DNA of 27,318 nucleotides from CAWUJK01 sp964586815 (lineage in GTDB: Bacteria > Patescibacteriota > Gracilibacteria > BD1-5 > UBA6164), in assembly GCA_964586815.1 (NCBI GenBank), contig CAZPIB010000005.1:1-27318 (forward strand), written 5' to 3'. The notes beneath the pieces were generated by a model. It saw only the letters and a program-made list of their open reading frames with translations. It ran no database searches and was not told where the DNA came from. Positions 19,802 through 27,318 of the stretch are shown here, piece after piece. How positions within the stretch are numbered: the first letter of the stretch is position 1; the number at the start of each line of letters is the position of its first letter. The position numbers and the translations under genes are program-made.

Positions 19802-20761
19802 TTATTTTAGGATTTTATAAAAAGCATTAATTCAAACCATTGCTGCATTATCTCAGCAATATATTTTTTTAGTTGGATAGATAAATTTTAATCCTTCTCT
19901 GTCTGCTTTTTCTTGTATTAAATTAATAAGCTTATTATTAGCACTAACTCATCAAGCTAAAATAATAGTTGCTACTCTTTTTCTTATTCAAGCATTTACT
20001 AATTTGTAAGCCAAAACTTCTACAACAGCATTTTCAAATTCATAACTAATTTCTTTTTTATCTTCTATATTTAATATTCATCTTTTATCAACTTCTCTTT
20101 TTACTGCGCTTTTAAGTCCAGAAAAACTAAAATCATATTCATCTTTTTTTAACCAAACTCTTGGAAATAATCAAGTATCTTTTCATGAAAATTCACTTGC
20201 TAATTTAGAAATAATTGGCCCTCAAGGAAAACCAAGTCCCATCATTTTTGCAACTTTATCAAAAGCTTCTCCTGAGGCATCATCAGTAGTTGCTCAAAGC
20301 ATTTGCATATCAAACATATTTTCCATATAATACATTTCATTATGTCAGCCAGATACAGTTAAACATACCAAAGGAAATTCTATATCTTCCTTTTTTCTTT
20401 CAAGAAAATTAGCAAAAATATGAGCCTCAATATGATTAATTTCAAGAACTTCTTTTTTCAAAATTGCTCAAAGAGTTCTAGCAACTGTTAATCAAGTAAG
20501 TAAGCTTGGTATAAGTCAAGGAGTTTTTGTAACTGCTATGTAGTCTACTTCTTGTAAACTAATTTTTGATCAAGTTAAGACATTTTCAAGAACTCCAAAA
20601 ATAGTATTTGCATGTTCTCTAGCTGCTACCTCTGGAACTACTCACCCAGTTATATTATGAATTTTTATTTGACTTTTAGTATCCATAAAAAGCAGTTTTT
20701 CATTATCAAAAATTGCTATACTAGTATCATCACAAGATGTTTCAAATGCAAGAATTATCAT
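19802..20761 (-). CDS. tsaD: tRNA N6-adenosine threonylcarbamoyltransferase TsaD
   Basis: A 319-residue TsaD/Kae1/Gcp. It transfers the threonylcarbamoyl group made by TsaC to A37 of tRNAs that read ANN codons, working with TsaB and TsaE. Seen: N-terminal FETSCDDTS, metal-binding HIEAH (His110 and His114), VSGGHN, DDASGEAFDKVAKMMGLGFPGG, SFSGLKSAV, LAGGVSANN and the C-terminal YCGDNAAMVG. Length is normal. It starts 2 bp after the miaA stop, so the two tRNA-37 enzymes are made together. Conserved glycines are a mixture of GGN and TGA. It is convergent with the regulator gene at 19160, with a 33-bp gap. Confidence 0.97.
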
Positions 20762-20763
20762 AA

Positions 20764-21651
20764 TTATTTTTTATATTTTCTAAACCAAGTTAATTGTCTT
20801 TTAGCATAATTTCTAGAGTTTTGCTTAATTTTTTCTTTTGCTTCTTCTAAGTTTATTTCTCATTCAAGATATTCTATAATTTCTAAATATCAAATAGTTT
20901 TTAATCAAAAATCTGTTTTTTTATACTGTTTTAATAAATTTCTAACTTCTGTAAGTAAACCTTCCATAAACATACTATCAACTCTTTTATTTATTCTTTC
21001 ATATAATTTTTCTCTATCTCAATTGTATGGAGTAAGAAATAAGGTATCATACTTTAATATTTTTTTTACTGGATTAGAGTATTTAGATTTTCAAGAAATT
21101 GTCATTACTTCAATTGCTCTAATTACATACTGAAGATTATTTTTATGAATTTTATTATAATTTTCTGGATCTATTTTTTTTAATTGCTTATAAACAAAGT
21201 CATTTCAAAATTCTTTTGCTTCTTGTTCTAGTCTTTTTCTTAGTTTTCAATCAGCTACAACTTTAGGAATATCAAAATCATAAACCAAGCTATCAATATA
21301 TAGTCAAGTTCCTCAACATAAAATAGGAATTTTATTTTTAGATAATAAATTTTCAATTATTTTTTCAGATTTTCACTTAAATTCTCAAACACTAAATTCT
21401 TTACTCGGATTAATTATATTAATCATATGATGATTTATAGAATTCATTTCTTCTTGTGTAATTTTTGCTGTTCAAATATTCATTTCTCTAAATATTTGCC
21501 TACTATCAGTAGAAATAATTTCAGTATTAAGCATTTTTGCAATCTCAATTGATATTGAAGTTTTTCAAGAAGCAGTTGGTCAATAAATAACAATTATTTT
21601 TTGTTTTTTTGTTTTTTTTTCCAAAAAAATTTCTAACTCTTGTTTAAACAT
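20764..21651 (-). CDS. miaA: tRNA dimethylallyltransferase MiaA
   Basis: A 295-residue MiaA. It adds a dimethylallyl group to A37 of tRNAs that read UNN codons. Seen: P-loop GPTASGKT (residues 24-31, with two glycines written TGA), STDSRQIFREMNIGTAKI, a HHMINI core, the CGGTGLYIDSLVYDF loop, IRAIEVM and NYAKRQLTWFRK near the C-terminus. These are the family's standard marks, in order. The first 16 residues are a Lys-rich extension compared with the usual start; no later ATG fits better. A promoter (21676-21702) lies about 25 bp before the ATG. It shares the divergent region with the exported protein gene at 21763. Confidence 0.97.
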
Positions 21652-21675
21652 TAAATTTTTTTATAAATAATATTT

Positions 21676-21702
21676 ATTATATTTTTAATTTAAATAAAGC
21701 AA
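21676..21702 (-). promoter_or_regulatory. promoter candidate for miaA-tsaD
   Basis: On the minus strand TTGCTT (21702-21697) and TATAAT (21681-21676) with a 15-bp spacer. Confidence 0.45.
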
Positions 21703-21706
21703 ATAT

Positions 21707-21734
21707 TTGTATTTTTTTTTTAAATAGATATACT
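21707..21734 (+). promoter_or_regulatory. promoter candidate for the 21763-26506 operon
   Basis: TTGTAT (21707-21712) and TATACT (21729-21734) with a 16-bp spacer, divergent from and back-to-back with the miaA promoter. Confidence 0.5.
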
Positions 21735-21762
21735 ATAAATAATAAAAAATTTATAAAAAAAG

Positions 21763-23472
21763 ATGAAAAAATATATAATAAATAATTTAATTTTTATATT
21801 TATAATACTGCTAGTTTTAGGAATTTCAATAAAAAATACTAAGGCTTTTTTAGATTGAGATATATGATTAAATTTATATAAAAATCTAGAAAAATCAATG
21901 AAAGATTTTAAGGAACAAGTATATATTTATGAACTAGGTGGACAAGATAAAGAAAATATAAGTGAAAATATAAATAGAATTTTAGAAAAAAAATGAATAT
22001 GAAAATGCTTAGTTGATTGAATCAGTAGTGAAGATATAACTCAAATATCAAACTGAAATATAAAAATATTAGTAAAAAATATTAAACAAGAATGTAAATG
22101 AGAAAATCAAGAATTAAATAATCAAACAATATGACTTATTGTAAGTGGAATATCTGACATAAAATATTACTATAAAAATACTGCAAAAAATAAAGTAAAA
22201 ACTATACATAATATTTCTAAAATATGAATGTATTCTGATTGAAATTTAGATAATTCTCCTTTTGATTTAATAAAGGATCTGCAAGATATAGATAAAATTA
22301 TTTTTACTGAAGAAATAGAATATGTTTGAGAAAATATAGATTTTTTAAATACTTCTAGAAATAACCCATTTATTTCTCCAATTTGACATAATATTGATGA
22401 TATTATTTCAAAAAATGAAAATTTAAGGAGAAACTTACAAAATGATAATTTAAATATAATTGATTCAGGATTAATAGAGGACTCTATAATATTAACTTGA
22501 GATAGTAATCTTTCACTAAATCCTAATTTTGGTTGACATAATTATATTTGTCCAGTTGATTCTAATAAATCTTGATTAAGTGATGAGTCAATGAATTCTT
22601 TAGTTATGAGTATTGCTAATAATCCTGAGTGAGACTCTTTTGAGTATTCTAGTTTATGACATATAAAATTACCTATATCAAATAAAATAAGTCCTCTAAG
22701 TCTCACTTGAAATAACATAAGTCAAATGCTTTTATCTAATTTTAGTTCTAATTATTCTAGAATAAATGATAACAATTTATGGCCTTGTAATAGTTTCATA
22801 TGTATAAAAATTGACTTTGTAGTAAGAAAACAAAATGCTTTAGCATATTCTGTTAGTAAAAGTATTGAAAATATTTTAGAAGTATCAAATAAGCATTTAA
22901 AAAAGGCAACTAATACATCTCTAGTTCAATCCAAAATGACAACTAATAATTTTGAAATGAGTCTTAGAGATTTAAATCTACCTGATATGTTTCATATGTG
23001 ATATCAAATATCATTTAAATCCCCTCCTATATTAAACTTAGAAAATTTAGCTGGTTTTGGGAAAGATAAACAGGCAAGTCCACAAGCTGAAGAGAATAAA
23101 CAAAACCATAAAATACACATATTACTTTCAAATAAATATAAAATTTTTTGATTAGATTACTCAGATCCAAATAATCTAAATAATTTCAAACAAAAAGATA
23201 AAGAATTAAAAAGTATTATAAATTCTTTATCTTTAACTTCTATAAGAGCATGAGATTTAAGAAAACAAGCAAGTCAAATACAAAAACTAAATAATAAAAT
23301 AATTAGTTTCAATCAATCAAATATAAGTAGTAAGATAAATAATAAAATTTTAGAAGATTTTAATAGGCAATTTACAGAATTAGAACAATTTACTTTGAAT
23401 ATATTAAATTATGTTAATAATTTGGATATAATGATTAAAAATTTAAATGAAATAAAAACTTATAGTTGATAA
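21763..23472 (+). CDS. large exported hypothetical protein
   Basis: A 569-residue protein not recognised. A signal peptide or anchor (about 7-30, ending near NTKA) is followed by a long Asn-, Lys- and Ile-rich region with no clear domain. In the middle are ICPVDSNKSG and WPCNSFICIKIDF, whose cysteines could pair across the membrane. The last 120 residues form Lys/Gln/Asn-rich helices that look like a coiled coil (LRKQASQIQKLNNKI, then QFTELEQFTLNIL). The gene ends AGT-TGA-TAA, with TGA read as Gly before the true stop. The next gene, also exported and unknown, starts 16 bp later. They may be partners on the surface; that is inference. Confidence 0.87.
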
Positions 23473-23488
23473 AAACCTAATCAAATTA

Positions 23489-24805
23489 ATGTTGAAAAAT
23501 ATAAAAAAAATACTTTTAATTATAATAATATTAGCAATTATTTCTAATATAAATTTTGTATTTGCTTGAGAAGAGACTAACTCTTGTGTTATTCAAAATA
23601 CACCTGATTACATAAAAGAATATATACAAAATAATAGAAAAGCTATTTCCAATATAAATAGAATATCAAGAGAAGTACACAAGAATAAAAAAGAAGGAAC
23701 TATTGATCATTTTATTAATAGAGATAGATTAAATAGAATTTACTGAGCATTGAATTCACTTTTTAACTGGAATTCTTATGAGCTATGATTCATATATACT
23801 ATACAATGAAATATTTGAGAAATTCCAGATCAGATAAAAAGAGATATTAGAATACTTAAACTAGAGTATAAAAATATAAGATTAGCTAATCCAAGTGCAA
23901 TAAGTATTAAAATAACAAAACAAGATATTTGTAAATGAATTGATTCAGAAATTTGTAATTTTCATAAAAACTATCAAGCAACAAGTTTAGAAGCCATAAC
24001 AAAACTAAAAAACTCAACTAAAATTTTAACAGAAATTTTATTAAATCAAGCCACAGATATTGATTTAAGACCAAATTTAGATTGATTATTATTTATAAGT
24101 ACAGATGTATTAAATCAAATAAAAAATGATTACTCAAAAAAAAATTTACAAATATGTAGTATTTGAGAAAATAACCAGTGACAAAAGTGATTTTTTTGAC
24201 AAATAATAGAGGCATTTAAAAATATATGATTTACATCTAATAAATCCAGAGACTCTTGAAATGACTGGGTTGAATCTGTAAATTTAATAAGATGAAGTTC
24301 TGATACACATAAGTATAGAAAATTAGAAAGAGAGCTTTTAGCAAGAGAATTACAAAGTAAGTGAATAGGATGAGATAAAGCAAATACAATTTTATCAAAT
24401 TTAGAGGCTTATAATAAAAGCTTGCCTTGAGAAATTAGAATAATGCAAGCAGAAGAATGATTTTTAAACTCTCTAAAAAACCAAATCAATGCTTTTGATG
24501 AAATGATAAAAATAAAGTTTCCAGAATGAGAACAAAATGCACAATCCGTAAGAAATATTTCTAGACAGGTTAATCTACTAAAAAGAAACCAATCTATTAA
24601 AATAGATATAAATACTCAATATCAAAGATTGAAATATTTAGCACTACAAAAAGATCACTCTAGTGAAATATTAGTAAATAGAATTATTAAAATGAACTTA
24701 AGGCTTTCCGAAGCAATTAATAGATTAAATAGAACTTGTAAAATTTCTGTAAAAGTATGTAATTCTCAAAAAAAATGACAGTGAAATTGTGGAGAATGTT
24801 TTTAA
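23489..24805 (+). CDS. exported cysteine-containing hypothetical protein
   Basis: A 438-residue protein not recognised. It has a signal peptide (about 5-27, ending VFAG). The mature part is helical and rich in Asn, Lys and Ile, and contains cysteines spaced along its length: one in NSCVIQNT near the start, a DICKGIDSEIC pair near the middle and a C-terminal cluster (RTCKISVKVCNSQ, then NCGECF*). The regular Cys spacing suggests disulphide bonds outside the cell. Segments such as NLEAYNKSLPGEIRIM are predicted helical by eye. It lies between the large exported protein and methionine aminopeptidase in one operon. It may act with the upstream protein. Confidence 0.87.
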
Positions 24806-24825
24806 TAAAAGTAATAAAGTAAAAA

Positions 24826-25569
24826 ATGTTAACAAAAAGAGAAGTAGATCAAATGAGAAAAAATGCAAAAATTCATAAAAAAATTTTTGATAAAATAATT
24901 AAAATAACAAAACCATGAACTGTAAGTAATGAAATTAATGATATGTGCTGAGAAATAGCAAAAAAATACTGAGTTTTATGTTGATTTAAATGAGTTTATG
25001 GATTTCCTGATAATATATGTATCTCAATAAATAATGAGGTTGTTCATGGAAGAGCCTCAAGAAATATTATTTTTAAAGAAGGTGATTTAGTAACTTTTGA
25101 TTTTTGAATAAAAGATAAGTGATTAAAAATAAATACTGATGCTGCTATTTCTATAATAGTTTGATGAGATAAAAAAAATCCTAAATGAGCAAGATTAATA
25201 GAAGTAAATAAAAAAGCTCTATATGCCTGAATCAAAGTAGCTAAAGATTGAGCTTTTACTTGAGATATTTGAGCAGCAATTCAAACTGAGATAGAATCAA
25301 ATGGATTTTTTGTAGTTAAAGATTTAACAGGTCATGCAATTTGAAAAAAACTTCATGATAAGCCCTATATTCCAAATTTCTGAACTATTTGAAAATGAAC
25401 TAAATTAAAAGCTTGAATGACTCTTGCTATTGAGCCAATTCTAGGTCAAACTTCAGGTAAAATAGTTGATGATTGATGATGGGAAATATTTATTGAAGAC
25501 TGAAGTCTTGGTTGTCAATATGAACACACAATTTTAATAACTGAAAATGAAGCTGAAATTATAATATAA
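24826..25569 (+). CDS. map: methionine aminopeptidase
   Basis: A 247-residue type I methionine aminopeptidase that removes the starting Met from new proteins. All five metal ligands are visible: Asp92 (TFDFG), Asp105 (NTDAA), His170 (GHAIG), Glu203 (IEPIL) and Glu233 (YEHT). The spacing between the two aspartates is 13 residues, not the common 11, a two-residue insertion in the loop. Other family marks are CISINNEVVHG and GFPDNIC. Length is normal for a bacterial enzyme without an N-terminal extension. It starts 20 bp after the upstream gene and 4 bp before the recombinase gene. Confidence 0.97.
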
Positions 25570-25573
25570 AAAT

Positions 25574-26506
25574 ATGAATTTTTCTGATGCACATAAAAAA
25601 TTCTTAAATTACTTAGAGGTAATTAAGAATAAATCTCCAAAAACTATTGAACAATATAATAGACATTTAAATAAGTTTTGTGAATTTTTGGAAGAAAAAA
25701 ATATTGACTCTTTTAGTTTTGAAGTAAAAAATATAACTCTAAATTTATCAGACACATTTAGAGAATTTTTATATTCAAGTGCTAAAGTGTCTTGAGCTAG
25801 AATTTCAATACAAACAGCAAATGCCTATATGATTTCTCTAAGGGCTTTTTTGAAATTTCTTGAAAAAAAATGATATAAATCCCTAAGTGCAACAGCAATA
25901 GATTTAATCAAAGCAGAACCAAGGCAAGTAGAGTTTTTAACTCAAGAAGAACTTGAAAGATTATTTAAAGTCCCAGATACAAAAACACTTATTTGAACAA
26001 GAGATCTAGCAATAATGAAAATGATTTATTCTACAGGTCTAAGGATCTCAGAGCTTACAAGTCTTGATATAAAAAATGTAGATCTAAAAAGAAAAGAGTT
26101 TGCTATAAGGTGAAAAGCAAAAAAAGTAAGAGTTGTATATATAACAAAACATGCTACTAAATTAATTGAAAATTATATAGAAAAAAGAACTGATCATCTT
26201 TCTCCACTATTTATCAGACATAATGTAAATACTGAAAATATAGAAGTAATGTGTGATGAAAAAATGAGACTATCAAGATTTTTTATAACAAGCATGATAA
26301 AAAAATATGCTTCAAAAGCTTTCATTTTAAAAAATATCTCTGCTCATACTTTGAGACATTCTTTTGCTACTACTTTACTTGACTCTTGAGCTGATTTAAG
26401 AGCTATTCAAGAAATGCTAGGACACTCTAGTATTACAACTACTCAAGTATATACTCATGTAACAAATAAAAAACTAAAGGAAATTCATAGAAAATTTATG
26501 AAGTAA
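25574..26506 (+). CDS. xerD: tyrosine recombinase (XerC/XerD family)
   Basis: A 310-residue tyrosine recombinase, the usual length for XerC/D. It has an N-terminal SAM-like core-binding domain (KNKSPKTIEQYNRHLNKFCEFLE) and a C-terminal catalytic domain. Catalytic residues in order: Arg157 (STGLRISEL), Lys in RGKAKK, His258 and Arg261 (HTLRH), His284 (LGHSS) and the nucleophile Tyr293 (VYTHV). Xer proteins resolve chromosome dimers at dif. It sits after a housekeeping gene and no integrase-linked attachment site or mobile element is seen, so a chromosomal Xer role is more likely than an integron or phage role. XerC versus XerD cannot be settled here. Confidence 0.95.
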
Positions 26507-26556
26507 AACAAGAATCTTAACTAGAAGTATTTAAGTATATTTTTTGTTACAATCAC

Positions 26557-26588
26557 AAAATATCACAATATGTTTTCTACTTGCTATC
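26557..26588 (+). promoter_or_regulatory. dispersed 30-bp upstream element, copy C
   Basis: The core AATATCACAATATGT followed by TTTTCTACTTGCTATC-type sequence (26559-26588) matches copy B at 28 of 30 positions. It ends 18 bp before the -35 of the gene at 26665. A second AATCACAAAA-like motif lies directly upstream (26551-26560), which may be a half-site repeat. Confidence 0.75.
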
Positions 26589-26606
26589 TACTTTTTTTAA
26601 ATTTAT

Positions 26607-26634
26607 TTGAAAAAAATCAAATATCAATTATAAT
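26607..26634 (+). promoter_or_regulatory. promoter candidate for the gene at 26665
   Basis: TTGAAA (26607-26612) and TATAAT (26629-26634) with a 16-bp spacer, 30 bp before the ATG. With element C it fills the 158-bp gap 26507-26664. Confidence 0.6.
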
Positions 26635-26664
26635 TAATTTAATTTATTTTTTTACTAATAAAAT

Positions 26665-27318
26665 ATGCGCAGTGAAACAAGTGTCCTTGGGGTGAGAATT
26701 TTTAAAAAATTATTAAGCATAATTACATTATGATTTTTCTTGTTTGTTGTAATTGTTCCAGCAAATACTCTAGCCCTAAATAAACTTGAGAAAAACAATA
26801 ATAAAGCTTACTTTGTAAAACAAGTAATTATTTCAAAAATGACTTTAGAAAAAATCAGATCTTGAAATACTTACAAAAAAAAGATTGATAATCTAGTTTA
26901 TAAAATAAAAGACAATAAAAAAGCTTTAAATAAACTAGATAATAAAATCTCTGAAATCAGAGCTAAACTATCTAATTTACAACAAAGTACAAGAACTAAA
27001 AAAGTTTTAGCTATTATAAATTATCTAGATGCAAGAGTTGATTTAGAGATACATAATAACTATAACTCTGTCAATAAAAAAGAATTAAGTAATTGGAAAA
27101 CTTATAATACATGTAATACTAGCTCGGCATTATGTGGTAATGCTATACATTCAATAATTCAAGACTCTGCCTGAAATATGTGGTTTGGTACTAGTTGATG
27201 AGTATCTAAATTTGATTGAACTAATTGGACTACATACACTAAGTCAGATTGATTGGTTAATAATGGTGTAAGTTCAATAATTCAAGACTCTGCTTGAAAT
27301 ATGTGGTTTGGTACATGG
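26665..27318 (+). CDS. secreted protein with Reg_prop propeller repeats (partial)
   Basis: A partial gene; 218 codons to the window edge. A short polar start (MRSETSVLGVR) leads to a signal peptide (about 10-38, ending ANTLA), a Lys-rich helical coiled-coil-like region (about 55-125), then beta-propeller repeats: NAIHSIIQDSAGNMWFGT, GGVSKFDGTNWTTY and the next unit's start. This is the two-component-regulator propeller (Reg_prop) pattern; the first two unit starts are 123 bp (41 codons) apart and almost identical. Such propellers sense or bind outside the cell. A GTG at 26692 is an alternative start that would give a more standard signal peptide; its leader sequence is GC-richer than the rest. 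It lies under the dispersed element C and a good promoter. Confidence 0.9.

Noticed and set aside
22726..23001. 91-codon + frame read as a separate gene
   Set aside because: It is an internal part of the 569-residue protein that looks separate only when TGA is taken as a stop.
25574..26506. Integrase marking a prophage or integrative element
   Set aside because: The recombinase has normal XerC/D length and sits in an operon with map; no attachment repeats, transposase or phage structural genes nearby.
1..27318. tRNA or rRNA genes
   Set aside because: No cloverleaf arms with a GTTCRA-type T-loop and no rRNA-like sequence were found by reading; a covariance-model search was not possible here.

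Overview
The window reads correctly only if TGA is sense (glycine), as in translation table 25 of Candidatus Absconditabacteria (SR1) and Gracilibacteria. With TGA as a stop, nearly every gene breaks into fragments. With TGA as Gly, 28 genes open at full length, and TGA falls on invariant glycines: the ABC transporter P-loop, the MiaA P-loop (two TGAs in GPTASGKT) and the VirB4 P-loop. Every gene ends in TAA or TAG. Base composition is very AT-rich and coding density is high. I cannot tell SR1 from Gracilibacteria on this sequence alone. The lifestyle genes (VirB4, TrbC/VirB2-type pilins, secreted proteases and repeat proteins) fit the small, host- or prey-attached bacteria of that group.

Layout. 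10-654 (-): protein with a duplicated 92-residue unit. 932-2674 (-): ABC exporter half-transporter. 2781-3065 (-): small DUF721-like protein. 3316-4395 (+): membrane-anchored unknown. 4514-7112 (-): tight five-gene operon with four pilin-like small membrane proteins and a membrane-anchored HEFAH zinc protease. 7210-8358 (+): family 4 glycosyltransferase. 8411-10152 (-): Bat-like pair, a von Willebrand A protein and a TPR protein. 10364-14267 (+): small membrane protein, SecG, a very long oligopeptide-binding protein and a polytopic membrane protein. 14379-15500 (+): DNA sliding clamp. 15590-19768 (+): M23 peptidase, VirB4 ATPase, HIT-like protein, winged-helix regulator. 19802-21651 (-): TsaD and MiaA, two tRNA position-37 modification enzymes. 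21763-26506 (+): two large exported unknowns, methionine aminopeptidase, tyrosine recombinase. 26665-end (+): secreted protein with Reg_prop propeller repeats, cut by the window edge. No tRNA, rRNA, CRISPR array or transposase was seen.

How the parts may work together. The pilin-like operon and the M23/VirB4 cluster together look like parts of a type IV secretion or conjugation-type pilus machine: subunits, ATPase and wall-opening peptidase. The other usual VirB/Tra parts are not in the window. SecG, the peptide-binding protein and the exported unknowns add to the envelope theme.

Regulation. Nine of eleven promoter candidates pair a TTGNNN box with a TANNNT box at exactly 16 bp, and the other two at 15 bp. 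The most striking signal is a nearly identical 30-bp element at three distant places (747-776, 10252-10281, 26559-26588). Each copy has the same orientation to the gene it precedes and lies 18-20 bp upstream of a TTG-type -35 box, which suggests a shared operator for a small regulon. Two strong coding-strand inverted repeats (6026-6053 and 15710-15753) lie just after the export-signal codons of a pilin and of the M23 peptidase.
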